A DNA stretch of 64,000 nt from Sodiomyces alkalinus F11 (lineage: Eukaryota; Ascomycota; Sordariomycetes; Glomerellales; Plectosphaerellaceae), in assembly GCF_003711515.1 (NCBI RefSeq), contig NW_021167079.1, positions 2,946,868 to 3,010,867 on the forward strand, in the 5' to 3' direction. A program made the translations under genes and the position numbers. How positions within the stretch are numbered: position 1 is the stretch's first letter; each line of letters starts with the position of its first letter. Under the pieces are notes generated by a model. The model had not been told where the DNA came from, ran no database searches, and saw nothing but the letters and a program-made list of their open reading frames with translations. Shown piece after piece: positions 10,424-21,303 of the stretch.

Positions 10424-11686
10424 ATGCAGACTGCTAACCCTGTGGACCAACAGGGCTCCGGCCCTGTATCGTCTTCATCTCATCACACTCCAGCCGTGTC
10501 GCCATCTCACTCACCCACTTCGCCCCATAAACCATCCCGGGAGAATGGGGAAAATGACGAAAATGACGAAGCGGTAATCGACAACCGGGACGCAGACACA
10601 AGTCCATCAGAGCAGACCCAGCACGGCAAGACAAAACGCGCCTCGGGAAGCCAACGGCGTCCCGCCTTACCTCGTCTCACCTCCCAATCTCGGGCGCCGC
10701 CTTCGGATTTCGGGTCCGAACAGGATGCCCAAACGTCCCAGCAACCAGACGGCGTCACCGATTCATCGGATCAGCCACCACCCCACCAAAACCAAAGCGG
10801 GCCCGTTCACGTCAGGGGGTCCAAAGAGATCCCTCTCCACCCGAGGAAAGAATCAGCGTCGACATCGACGTCGACGTCGACGTCCAAGTCTAGGCGACAC
10901 AGGGACAATGTCTCACCGCCGCCCCCGGCCACGACGGAGCGCACCGAGGATGTCTCACCCGAACTGACCCGTCACCAGACTCCCACTCCAGCCAAACCAT
11001 CACCACCATCTGAAAGCAAAGACGAAGCAGCTGGTGACCACCAGAGGGACGAGAATGGAGAACCAGAAGGGCAAAATGCCCCCATCCAAATTCCCAAAGT
11101 AACACCCATCTCCTCCGGCCTCGCCATTCCCCCCAACCTCGCCGAGCTGGTCGAGGGCCTGGAGGGCAAGTACGTCGATGAATTCGGCAACATCCTCGAC
11201 TGGGACGGCCAGGTCCTCGGCCGTGCCGCCGGCGACTTGCCGTCCATGATCGGCCGCCCCGTGTCCTCGACGGGCGAGATCATGGACGAGGACGGCCAGG
11301 TCGTCGGCTACGTGGCGGAAAACGACGTGGTGCAACGGCCGTCCACTCCCCCTTCCCCGCAGCCGATTCAGGGGATGGGGAACGGGCTGAAGGTGGATCA
11401 TCACGGTAACATTCTCGACGCGAGCGGGAATGTCGTCGGCCATTTTGACCCCGATCATCTGGCCCGGCAAGCCAGCGGACGACGCACGGGCACAGGGAGT
11501 CGCAGTCGGCCAAGGCCGTCTCAAGAAGCTCGCGGTCGGAGCAGGCCGAGGCCAACAGCAGCGCCTAGTCCTTCTGAGATTTATTTGGATGTCAAGTCTA
11601 CAAACGACGGAGTTCAGCTTATTATCAAGATACCCACGGTGTTTAATGGAGGTGAGAATCCTAACATTCACATTGGAATGAGGTGA
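10424..11686 (+). CDS. DUF3659-repeat protein with long disordered N-terminus
   Basis: A single exon of 420 residues. Residues 1 to about 225 are Ser/Pro/Thr/charged low complexity, including a (ST)n tract coded by a tcgacg hexamer repeat near 10857-10885. Residues about 246-302 form two DUF3659-type units: KYVDEFGNILDWDGQVLGRA, then GRPVSSTGEIMDEDGQVVGY. A third unit lies at about 321-344 (GLKVDHHGNILDASGNVVG). The unit pattern is x-V-x-x-x-G-x-I-x-D-x-x-G-x-V-x-G. An Arg/Pro-rich linker leads to a C-terminal strand-like segment, SEIYLDVKSTNDGVQL and IIKIPTVF. The molecular role of DUF3659 is not known to me. The larger gene at 12980 shares the same repeats, so the two are probably diverged duplicates or partners. 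Confidence 0.85.
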   Translation: MQTANPVDQQGSGPVSSSSHHTPAVSPSHSPTSPHKPSRENGENDENDEAVIDNRDADTSPSEQTQHGKTKRASGSQRRPALPRLTSQSRAPPSDFGSEQDAQTSQQPDGVTDSSDQPPPHQNQSGPVHVRGSKEIPLHPRKESASTSTSTSTSKSRRHRDNVSPPPPATTERTEDVSPELTRHQTPTPAKPSPPSESKDEAAGDHQRDENGEPEGQNAPIQIPKVTPISSGLAIPPNLAELVEGLEGKYVDEFGNILDWDGQVLGRAAGDLPSMIGRPVSSTGEIMDEDGQVVGYVAENDVVQRPSTPPSPQPIQGMGNGLKVDHHGNILDASGNVVGHFDPDHLARQASGRRTGTGSRSRPRPSQEARGRSRPRPTAAPSPSEIYLDVKSTNDGVQLIIKIPTVFNGGENPNIHIGMR

Positions 11687-12979
11687 AATCTCGGGCGTAT
11701 CATAATAGATTAGGCGCATGTGTCTATAGCGTGGTCGTTTTAGGGAGTTCAGGGGTTCTGCAGTCCTTTGGACCCTGCCTGCGTCAACGTCATTTCGTTT
11801 GAAGACGACGCAAATAGAAGACGAGCCCAGCTTACGAACCTCGTATTAATTATTCCTGTTTTCTTTTTCTAAAATTGTCACCCCCCCATGTCCAAAGAAA
11901 CATGACGATCGGATGTGACGGGGAATACCGGGGGTGGGGTCGAATAAGCTTCCGCCTCGCATGTGGCCAGTCTACACGTAGTGTACTCTTAGTCTCTTAC
12001 TGGGGGCCACCGGGCCAGCACACGCCCCCGCCTCAGGGATCGTCCATCTGTGGCGTTTCATCATGTGGCTATGACGACGACCTGGATCTCGATGGGCCAA
12101 CTCCTGAGTCCTGGCCACCTAACACTGTACATTGTAGAATCTGGGAAACAACCTACCCCGTGTCCACGCGACGAGCCCGAACAACCCCAAACCACACGCA
12201 GCTTAGAAGGCATGATCGGGGTGACACCGATTCAAGAAAACAGGTTGCCGGATCTTCCGCAGGCCAATGAAAGACCCCCCACTAGCGTCCAGTCCTTCCC
12301 CCAGTCCTTCCCCCAGTCCTTCTCATCCCTCCCACACCCCCCTCTTGGATCCCCCAGCACCACCCCGGGCCACCCCCAGTCCCTCACCGACACCGCCCTG
12401 GCCCCAAGTTGGCGTCACTGGGAAACGACGCGGGGCGGTTGTTGGGTCCAGTTAAACCTGTGGCTGCGACGCTGGTGTGTGGCTTTGCGTCATGATATAT
12501 CGTCAAAACACGACATATCGTCAACACGACCGAGGACCCTTGGACTGATGAGATCATGCAAGCTTAGGTAGGTCTGGCGGANNNNNNNNNNNNNNNNNNN
12601 NNNNNNNNNNNNNNNNNNNNNNNNNNNNNNNCGTTGTACACTATTACCTCTCGTAAGGTGAGAGGATAAGGGAAAGAAACTTTGGGCCCGGCGTGGCTTG
12701 ACGTAACAGGTGCATCGCAAAGTTTCCAACGGGTCGATAATATAAGACGCCGTGGGGATGTAAATGGAAGAACTGTTTTCAAAGAAGCAGCTCTGTCTAG
12801 TAATATAGAGTTAAGAGAGAAAAACGTTCAGCCCCTGGAAAATCATTTACGTACGCAACCATAGGATATCCAAAGTTGCAGACCCTTTACTTTTAATCTT
12901 TTACCACAAAACGAAATTCCTTTATCAATTTGTAATTCAACTCAACTCGAGACACATCACATCCACGCTATCATACGCC
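11687..12979. other. Intergenic with assembly gap
   Basis: No supported gene is seen. Frames at 11875-12270 and 12050-12571 lack motifs. Short tandem copies of a cagtccttccc-like unit lie at 12290-12325, and two near-identical cgacatatcgtcaa copies near 12500-12520. The 50-N gap hides an unknown length between the two DUF3659 genes. Confidence 0.5.
12582..12631. other. Assembly gap (50 N)
   Basis: Fifty consecutive N bases lie here. The round number suggests a fixed-size scaffold gap rather than a measured distance. Confidence 0.99.
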
Positions 12980-15900
12980 ATGGCGAGTCCAGCGGTCGAG
13001 AAAGGGAAGAAGGCCCCTACCCAGCAGGGCAACCCCCGTAAGTTCTACTTACCCATCTGCCGGGAAGGTAGTGAGACTGACAAAAGAAAAATAGCCGAAG
13101 AGACTGAAGTCCAACAAAAAGGCGAGAATCTCGTGGCTGGGATCATCGGAAAATCCGGCGACGTACTGGATGAATCCGGAAGCCCCGTGGGAAAGGTCAC
13201 AGAAGGAGATGCCAGCGATCTAGGTAAAGCAGAGTTCCCACCCACCTTTGCACTCAAAAGGGTTAAAACTGACAAAAGATGGAAAAAAATCATAGCTGGA
13301 AGCGTGGTCACCGCAACCGGGGACATCATCGGAAAAAAAGGCGGTGTCCTAGGTCATGCGGAGCCGCTCGACGACAAGAAGACCGAGGACGGGGGCTTCA
13401 GTCTCATGGGCGCCGCAAAGGGCATCAAGGCCGTGGTCGACCCTGCTGATGGCACTGTCAAGACCATTAGCCAGGGACTTCCCGTCCTCGACGCCCTCAA
13501 GGGGCTCGGCGGCAAGGGAGAATCAGAAGCCGAAGGGGCCGCAAAGGGCGCCGAGGGCGTCTTGGGCGGCGTGCTGGGCGAAAAGCCGGAGGAGAGAGAT
13601 GTCGGAGAAAAGGAACAGATGACGGAGGAGGCGAAGAAAAAGCTGTTCGAGGAGACTGACAAGGCGGCCGAGGCTGCGCCTGTCGAGGTGAAGGACCAGG
13701 AGCCTGCCGAGACAAGGTCGCAGCCGCCGGAGAGCGAGGCGGGCGAGGCGGGCGAGTCCAAGGCTGAGGCTCCTAGCGGACCGGATACTAAGGCGGCGGA
13801 AGAGAAGGGCGAAGAAGTCGCGGAGGAAGCGCCGGAAAAGAAGGGTGAAGAAGTCGCGGAGGAAGCGCCGGAAGCTGAAGGGGTGTCTGAAAAAGCCGAG
13901 GAGGCTGCCGAAGGAGCACCCGAGGAAGCCGAGAAGAAAGCCGAGGAGGCTAAGGGAGCGCCAGAAGAACTCGAGAAGGAGGCCGAAGGAGCACCAGAGG
14001 AGCTAGAGAAGAAGGGAGAAGAGGCTCCCGAGGAGCTCGAAAAGAAAACAGACGAGGCCCCCGAAGGCGTACCCGAGGCAGCCGAGACGAAAGCCGAGGA
14101 GGCTAAGGGAGCGCCAGAAGAACTCGAGAAGAAGGCCGAGGAAGCACCCGAAGAACTCGAGAAGAAAGAAGAGGAGGAGGCCCCCGAGGAAGAACTCGAA
14201 AAGAAAGCCGAGGAAGAAGCCCCTGAAGGAGCCGCCGAGGAGGAGGGTCAACCCCTAACCGAGGCCGCCAAATCCCAACTCGACGAGATGGAGACGGTCG
14301 AGGTGCCCGGCGAAATGCTTCCCGCCCCCTTCCAACGGTTCGAGGACGCCGAGATCGACGACGAAGGCAAAGTCATCTACGAGAACGAGTCGATCGGCAA
14401 AGTCGTCGAAGGCAAGCCCGAGGACCTCGCCGGGCGGGCCATCTCACCGGGTGGCGCCGTCCGGGACGACGAAGGGTCCGAGATCGGGCGCGTCGAGCTC
14501 AAGTCGGAGATCGCGCGGGAGATCGAAGAGGAGGTGAAAGCCGACCTGTCGGTCCTAAAGGGTCTGCGCGTGAATAAGGGCGGGAACCTGGTCAACGACA
14601 AGAACATGGCGATCGGGCGCGTCAAGTCCGGCGTCGTCAAGCAGCTCGTCGGGCGCAAGTCGGACGAGCTCGGACGCATCTGGAACGATTCCGGCGAGGT
14701 CATCGGCGAGTGCGAAGTCATCCCCGAGAAGGAGCGGGAGGAGTTCAAGGAGCCGGCGCCTTTCGAAGATTTCCCCGACGCGACGGTGCAGTCGAACGGC
14801 GACATCGTCAGCAAGGGCGAGGTGATCGGAAAACTGGTGGACGGTGACCCGAAGAAGCTGAAGGGCAAGACGGTAGACGAGGAAGGCGATGTCCAGGATC
14901 GCCAGGGAAACGTCCTCGGCCATGCCGAGAGGTGGGAGCCCGAGGAACCCGAACCCGAGGCGGAGATCGACAAGTCGATCCTGGCGGGTAAGCGCATCAA
15001 CAAGGCCGGGTTCGCGGTCGACTCCAGCGGCAACATCTTCGGCCGCGTCTCGGAGGGCAGTGATATCAAGAAGCTCAGGGGTCGCATGTGCAACAAAAAG
15101 GGCGAGGTCATCTCCGAGACGGGCGATGTTTTGGGCACAGTGGATCTCGTGCCGGAGGGTAAGTGCTACGACGGTCTTCTAACTTGCTTGGCCTTGGCTT
15201 TCACAGGGTGGGGAGGAAAGGAACTAACACATGTTCTTTACAATCAGCCGACCGAGAAGGGGCGAAAGAAGGCCCGTTTGCCGATCTCGGCGAATGCACT
15301 GTCCGAAAGGACGGCATGGTCATGACGAAACAAGAGGATATTGTCGGCAGGTTGGTGGAGGGAGACCCGAAGGTCCTCTTCGGACGCTTGGTAGACGAGG
15401 ACGGCGAGGTGCTCGACCGCAACGGCAACTCGATCGGCAAAGCGGAGCGGTGGGAGCCCGAGGCGCCCCCCGAGAAGGCCAAGGGTCCGATGGAAGGACG
15501 ACGGGTCAACAAGCAGGGAGAAGTATACGACGACGACCACAACCTGATGGGCAAGCTGACGTCGGGCGACCTCAACGTGTGCGCGGGCAAGGAGATCGAC
15601 GGCGATAACGACGTGGTGGACTCGAAGGGCGCGACGGTGGGCCACGTGTCGCTGCTGGAAGACATCCCGGCGCCGGAGGAGACCCCCGAGGAGAAGGAAG
15701 CGCGGGAGAAGGCCGAGAAGGACGAGAAGCTGGCCCAAGACCTTGCCGGGGTGATCGAACAGGGTCTCGACAAGATCCGGCCCATCTGCAACATGATCAC
15801 GGACAAGATTGACAAGGCCGAGCGGACGCCCAAGGAGGAGTTGGACGAGGAGGAGCTCGTCAAGCAGGTCAAGCCGCTGATCGAAGAGGGAGGAAAGATC

Positions 15901-16447
15901 CTCAGCGAGATGAATGGATCGATCCGTGGCATGGACCCCGACGGTCGCATTCAGCGGAATGCCAAGCAGAAGGCCGGCAGCCGGGATGCTACTCCGGGCG
16001 AGTATCACCTTGCCGATGTGCTGAAGGAGGTAAGATGCAATCATACCTTAAGACCAGGGCGCAAGAAGCTGACAACGAACGTTCTAGTTGACTGGCACGG
16101 TCACGACGTGCATCGATTCGGCAAAGAGGAAGATTGAAGACATGCCTCACGCGAAGAAGGAGCTCAACCCGCTCTGGGGACTCTTGACGGAACCTTTGTT
16201 CCAGATCCTAGCGGCAGTTGGACTTTTGCTGGCGGGCGTACTGAACCTCGTCGGTCGTCTGGTAAGTCACGGACATTATCCCACTTTTACTTCTGTATGT
16301 GTTTGATGGAAAGAAACTGACAATAGACAGCTGAGTGGCCTTGGACTGGGTGGCCTCGTCGACGGTCTTCTAGGAACGCTGGGTCTCAACCGTCTCCTCG
16401 ACAGTCTGGGCGTGGGCAGCTTGCTCGGAGGCAAGAAGAAGAAGTAA
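12980..16447 (+). CDS. Large multi-repeat DUF3659 / LEA-like protein
   Basis: Six exons: 12980-13037, 13095-13223, 13296-15158, 15248-16029, 16088-16261, 16331-16447. They join in frame to 1040 residues. The first two introns (57 and 72 nt) contain no stop and keep frame, so they can be mistaken for coding sequence; both have GTAAG/GTAAA donors and CTGAC branch sites. Domain order: DUF3659 units near the N-terminus (GENLVAGIIGKSGDVLDESG; SVVTATGDIIGKKGGVLGHA), then a Glu/Lys/Ala tract at about 228-381 built on EAPEELEKKAE-like 11-mers, then many DUF3659 units to about residue 820. An Asp/Glu/Lys coiled-coil-like region follows, and last a hydrophobic tail (FQILAAVGLLLAGVLNLVG, then Gly/Leu-rich, ending KKKK). 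The tail suggests membrane or amphipathic anchoring. LEA-like is a compositional description, not a demonstrated function. Confidence 0.9.
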
Positions 16448-17466
16448 AGAGACCAAGCAGGCAAGGGCATCAATGATGTTGGCCTGCTCTGCTGCAACAC
16501 CCGACTTTGGGCGACTATGGGTGAATATTTTCTTTTGTCGTCGGATGGAAAACGGATGTGTTTCATTCCTTTGAGGGTGTAATATTTTAATCGCTCGTAC
16601 CTAGCTTGACTTGTAATAGATGGCTGTTTGATCTCATAGAATGTTTCGTTGTTATGGCTTGTGAGTATCCTGTATAGGCGAGGCGTGAGTTGAGGCATAG
16701 ATAGTATCATGAATCTATAATAAATTTGAATAGTTGGTGGCTCCAAAACGGTCGTTCTTCCCTCCATTTCCCTCACGTGACGTTGCTGTCGAAGCATACC
16801 GAGACTACAACATAAAGGGGCATGAACACCGAAAGCGGAAAGAAATGGGGGATAGCTCTTGCAGCACGTCGGACAGTGTAATTGACCAAGTGGTCAACTG
16901 CTTCTGGTAGATAAGGTACTTCTTCAGAGAGAATCAGAGTGCAAAGCCGTGCTGGTAATGGACGCAGTGGCGGTACCATTAGAAAGTCACAGTATATATA
17001 GGCATCTTATCGCACGTAACTTACTGTGCGGAGCAGTACCCCTCAATCCGTTGTTGTCCCACCACAGGTCCCTCAAATACGTACAACGTACACAAGATGA
17101 CGTCATCCGCCGGCATGACGTTGTCGATGGGTTGATCGATGGATGATGTTACGGACGAGGGAGAGAACTGCAGTGATGTAAACGAACTCCGAAGAAGCAA
17201 CCGCGCCTACGCCATCCACCTAAAGGTAAGGTATCTTGTAGAACCCAAGTGGATGAGTAAGATGAGGCAGGTTTGGCCAAGGGGACAGTTGAATCCCGTA
17301 TATATAATCTTCTCAGTCCTGTCTCTTGACTTTCTGACCCATCTACCTTACTGTTACAGCCCAAATCAATCTTATAATCTCACATTCTCACTCTACAACT
17401 CTCCCAGCCATCAGAATTCCACAACTCGACCCTCTTAAAACCAAAGACCACTAAATACAACACATC
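16448..17466. other. Intergenic
   Basis: The 3' flank of the DUF3659 gene and 5' flank of the 64-residue gene. A TATA-like box lies at 17299. No other gene is supported. Confidence 0.5.
17299..17308 (+). promoter_or_regulatory. TATA-like box
   Basis: TATATATAAT lies 159 bp upstream of the ATG at 17467, followed by a CT/CA-rich stretch. It is a plausible core promoter element for a strongly regulated small gene; assigned by sequence only. Confidence 0.35.
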
Positions 17467-17758
17467 ATGCCCGAGGGACGTCAATCACCTCCTCCCGAGC
17501 GCCAGACTGATGCCCAGGTCAACGCGCCCCCTGCCTCTGGACACGGCACAGACCAGACGGATCAGAAGGACCAGATGAACAAGGACCAGTTCAAGGTTGG
17601 ACCCCCCCCCCAAAAACCCCCCCTTTCCTCCTCCCTCCTCCCGTTCCCCGTTCTCTCCATTGTTGTAACGATGCACTGACAATAGCTCGCAGCACCTCAC
17701 ATCAAACCCGGCGGGTCCTATGGACGCTTCTCTCAAGGAGAAGTTCCAGAAGAAGTAA
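17467..17758 (+). CDS. Small hydrophilic fungal protein, MPEGRQSPPPE-type
   Basis: Two exons, 17467-17595 and 17693-17758, give 64 residues. The donor is GTTGGA, weaker than most here. The acceptor is CGCAG, with a CACTGAC branch site at 17674-17680. The product starts MPEGRQSPPPERQTDAQVN and continues with a Gln/Asp/Lys-rich middle (DQTDQKDQMNKDQFK). It ends HLTSNPAGPMDASLKEKF and QKK. I recall small proteins beginning MPEGRQSPPPE and ending in an NPxxPxD...K pattern across filamentous ascomycetes. They are uncharacterised, and the composition suggests a disordered, stress-type protein. It is convergent with the Vip1 gene. Confidence 0.75.
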
Positions 17759-18222
17759 ACTGAGTGGCAGGATGAAATACGGCATATATTCTTGAGCGTA
17801 GTAATATTGGAACATGAAAGGCAGGATGGTTGAGCATGCGGAGGTGTACGATACAAATGTAGCAGCAATATCAATTACAGTGCTCAACGAGTCAACAAGA
17901 TCGATTGCCCATTTGCAGTGTGATAAATATCCCGTGCGAAACATAGGCATGTACACAGCACAATCCACGTCTACCGTCCCTGAAAACTTTGGAATGAATA
18001 TGAATTCAAACTGTGTTATGATTTCGACGTGATTAAGCTTTTCTTCTCTGCTGGAATAATGGCAAAACGCAAAATCCTTAACGCCAAACCGGCATACGAT
18101 GCGAGAGTACGCGCGCAGACGCACAACCGAAACGTAGGTCCCAAAGCAAATCATATCCCTTCACAAAGCATACAGTGATACTACCTCATGTCCCGATGGC
18201 CGTCACAGAAGCTTTTTCCTGT
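17759..18222. other. 3' flanks of convergent genes
   Basis: The 464 bp between the stops of the 64-residue gene and the Vip1 gene hold no gene or repeat that I can see. Confidence 0.5.
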
Positions 18223-19055
18223 CTAGGCCTTCTCGTCGGCGGCCCCAGGCTTGGACAGCGGGACAGCGGTGGTATCGTCCGGCTGGGTGGGCGCCATGGT
18301 GCCGACCGTCTCCCCCGTGGCGGGCGGCACGGCCTGCTCCTTCTCCTTGCCAAAGACCTTCTCGAGGCCGGCGGCCTTGTAGGCGCTGCCGCCGTGCTGG
18401 TCCTTCTTGAGGTCGGCAAGACGGCGGGCCTCGGCGTGGATGTCGTTGACCTGGCGCTGCGAGTCGGTGTAGAACTGGACGATGCGCTTGCCGGTGGGCG
18501 AGTTGGCGGCCTTCTCGAAGTAGCTGTTGAGGCCGCCGAAGAAGCCCTGGGCGCGCGCGGTCAGGCCGTAGGTCTGGTCGGTGGCGCGGGCGCGGTCGGT
18601 GGCGTGGTACTTCTGGTCGAGGGACTGGAGGGTGTCGAGGAAGCGCTTCGAGATGCCGTGCTGGGCGTCGAGCTCGATGGCGCGCTGCAGGGCGACGTCG
18701 CCGACGACGTAGCCGTGGGCCAGGTACTCGGCCAGGATGCGGGCGCGGGGCTTGTCCTCCTGGGCGATGTCGTCCGTGTCGCGGTTGACGCTGGGGTCCG
18801 TGTTGGCGAAGTGCGAGCCGTCGTCGGACTGGTCGCCCGTGGCGCTCGTGACGTTGATCTGCGAGGAGCCCAGTTGGGTGTTGTTCAGGAGCAGGGCCGT
18901 CTTGGCAGCTGTTTCTTTCTCAAAGGTGACGACGGCATCCTTGGTGTCTCCCGAGGGGGTGACCTGGAGATCGGTGATCTTGCCGCTATTTGCAAGTTTC
19001 GCTGTCAATACGACTGCGTTTGGTGGTTGATACAAGTGGTGGCGAGAGGCGTAGA

Positions 19056-19112
<57 letters not shown>

Positions 19113-19195
19113 TACCAGAAGCTGAAAAAATCGCGAATCTCCTTGTCTTCGGTCGCCGACGCGATGTTTTTGACGTGCACGGTGTTGGCAGACAT
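18223..19195 (-). CDS. vip1: Vip1-like RRM protein
   Basis: Two exons on the minus strand, 19195-19116 and 18985-18223, give 280 residues. Exon 1 codes MSANTVHVKNIASATEDKEI and RDFFSF, and the junction makes FFSFCGKITDL, the RNP2/RNP1 beginning of a single N-terminal RRM (about 1-75, with VTFEKETAAKTALLLNN). The rest is Vip1-like: QEDKPRARILAEYLAHGY, LDQKYHATDRA, and the C-terminal IHAEARRLADLKK that marks this family. S. pombe Vip1 has the same order. The protein is probably cytosolic; the precise role of the family is poorly defined, and older annotation links it to actin through an antibody. The single 130-nt intron contains a pure GA/CT microsatellite. Recognition is confident from several independent motifs. 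Confidence 0.92.
19058..19106. repeat. (GA)n microsatellite in vip1 intron
   Basis: About 24 uninterrupted AG units lie in the intron of the minus-strand gene, where they read as a CT tract directly after the donor. The polypyrimidine run is close to the donor, not the acceptor. Confidence 0.95.
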
Positions 19196-20758
19196 TGTGA
19201 CGATTATGGGTATGTCGAAGAAAATGGACTGTTATGGTAGTTACTCTGTAGGACGGACAGATTTGATAGTTGTTTGTTCGGTTTGTTCGAGGCAAAGTTT
19301 CTTTCCGTTGGGTTGTAGGAAGGGATGGGACCAGAGTTGGTGTCAAAGCAGCGCAGCGGCGGGGTAATAGCAGGTGCAATAAGGAAGGGGAGGGGTTTTA
19401 ATGGGGTGTAATAATGGGGTTTGATCACGACACGAGGGCCAGGAGGAGGCGTCGGGTGTTTCAATCTCTTCAGGCAACAGCCAGTACCTGGTCCTGCGAA
19501 GGGACATGGTGAGGGGCGAAACAACATACGTCATTTCTCGGTGGCTCATCAGTGGACTTACAGAGTGTGTACCTTAGCGCTCTTATACACTGTACTTACG
19601 GGGTACCTGTATTGTCAGCTGCCACCTAACCTAATAATACTTCGTAGACCCGTCTAGGTGTCTCTGTACCTAGGAGCGCATTCGTCTTCTTTGTCTATTA
19701 ACTTTGCGAAAGCACCCGACTGTCTTAATAACATGCCTACGAATACTTCGTTCGTACACTTATAGTGAGGCACGCTACGCATTCGGTGTTTCAGCGAGGC
19801 AGGCACAGCTTTAAGAACGGGGGGGAGGGACTTGGGGAGGCAGCGCGTGCATGTGAAAGAAGCTGGCTGAGTGGGCTCCCCTTCAGTCCTGAGACCCAAT
19901 TCTGTCGTCGGAGGGACGTCACAGGCTTCTCTTATCTTCCTCCTCCAAATTATTGGGTGCTTGGATCTGTTGCGAACCGAAAGAACCCCGTATTTCCCGT
20001 TGTCCCCGGTGTTGAAGCCATTGCACGGCCAAGGAACGAAAAAAGAAAGAAAAAAAGAAGAAAAAGACCCCAGAGCAAGTTCCAAAATCTCAATCTCACC
20101 GAACGACTGACCGAAACGTCTGGGGTTTCTTGTAGTCCGTCCACGAGGTATTGCAAGGCAATTACTTCGCACGGATACTGGCAATCAGCGATTTACGAAT
20201 ACCTAAGGTAAGTTACTTCGTACTTCCTAATTTCCACACGGAGGTGGAATTTCCGAGTCCTTCAAAAGACCATCATCCATCGCTTCAGGCGCAATCTGGC
20301 CAGGCCAGACCACCGCCACGGAGTGTTCCGAGAAGCCACGATTCCCATTATGGTGTTGAGGGACGAGGGAGAGGAGCAGCCGGGAAAGCACAACAGTGAG
20401 TAAACCACCTGGCACAGTGCTTACCAAAGAGTAGAGTTGTCACAGGTCCAACGACTCGATTCCGCTGAGCAGCGTCGCATTGATTAATAATCGTTTCAAT
20501 CCGGGGTCAGGAAAAAGATAATTAAATTAAATAAAAAGACCATCGACATCCACCATTTTCCATCGCCCTTTACCATTTCCCCTTTCTCTCCGTTCCCTCC
20601 CCGCCTTCCCCCGCCTCCCCCCTCCTCCGTGCGGCACCTTGCGACAATCACCGGCGGGCCTCGATTCGATCTGCTACGTGTCTTGTTCGAATCCCCCGCC
20701 TCCCGCGCCCATCCCGAAACAAGCAGGACGCAACAAAGAAACCCGCCGAGCAGCCAAG
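19196..20758. other. Intergenic between divergent genes
   Basis: No supported gene. An A-rich run lies at 20038-20065. The frames at 19654-20211 on both strands are mutual shadows without motifs. The last 180 bp before 20759 are pyrimidine-rich. Confidence 0.5.
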
Positions 20759-21303
20759 ATGGACGTGGCCGAATTCGTCGACTCGCTCTTGCAACGGGTT
20801 ATTCATATGGAGCCGCTGCACCGCATGTTTGCCCTTTGGATATTCTGTCTCGGAGGCATCCTCATGGCGGTGCAAGCATCCCAAGCCGGCGAACCTAACG
20901 GATTCCAATGGACCAGGTTGACTCCTGAACGAGCGTGCGTCGCTACTCTCCCCAATTTTTATTTATTTTTTATTTTATTTTACAAACCTATCCATCTGTC
21001 GCCTGACTGACCCATTTACTGACCCATTTACTGACCCATTTACTGACCCATTCTCCCTCTTTTGTCCGCAGTCCTTTCTGGTTCTCGCTCTACGTTCTCG
21101 AAGCCCTCCTGTTCGTCACCGGCGCGTACCCCGTTTTCAAACAAAAGATGAGCAACTTCTTCTTGTTCGGCGGCCACGAGGAGAAGATCTTGAACGGCCT
21201 GTGGGTCGGCCTGCTGGGGCTCGAGTTCCTCATGGTCGTCAGCGCTACCTTTTTGACCATCTCGCGACGTCTAAAAGGCGCGCCCAAGCAGAAGACGCAG
21301 TAG
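20759..21303 (+). CDS. Small three-helix membrane protein
   Basis: Two exons, 20759-20934 and 21072-21303, give 135 residues. The start is the ATG in GCCAAGATGG context; an in-frame upstream extension has no ATG in good context and no motifs. The intron (137 nt, GTGCGT..CGCAG) contains a 12-bp minisatellite. Predicted helices are around MFALWIFCLGGILMAVQA, then PFWFSLYVLEALLFVTGA, then NGLWVGLLGLEFLMVVSA. The C-terminus is short and basic (RRLKGAPKQKTQ). An amphipathic N-terminus (MDVAEFVDSLLQRVIHME) precedes the first helix. I do not recognise the family. The length and helix layout could suit a small ER or mitochondrial membrane protein; this is only inference. Confidence 0.8.
21008..21052 (+). 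repeat. 12-bp minisatellite in intron
   Basis: About 3.75 tandem copies of tgacccatttac lie within the intron of the gene at 20759. Each copy carries a CTGAC, the same word as the branch-site consensus, so the intron holds several candidate branch points. Confidence 0.9.

Noticed and set aside
12050..12571. 173-codon plus-strand frame
   Set aside because: Mostly Pro/Ser repeats from a short tandem repeat and not similar to any family I know.
20680..20700. T-arm-like gttcgaatccc suggesting a tRNA
   Set aside because: No acceptor, D or anticodon stem can be folded around it.
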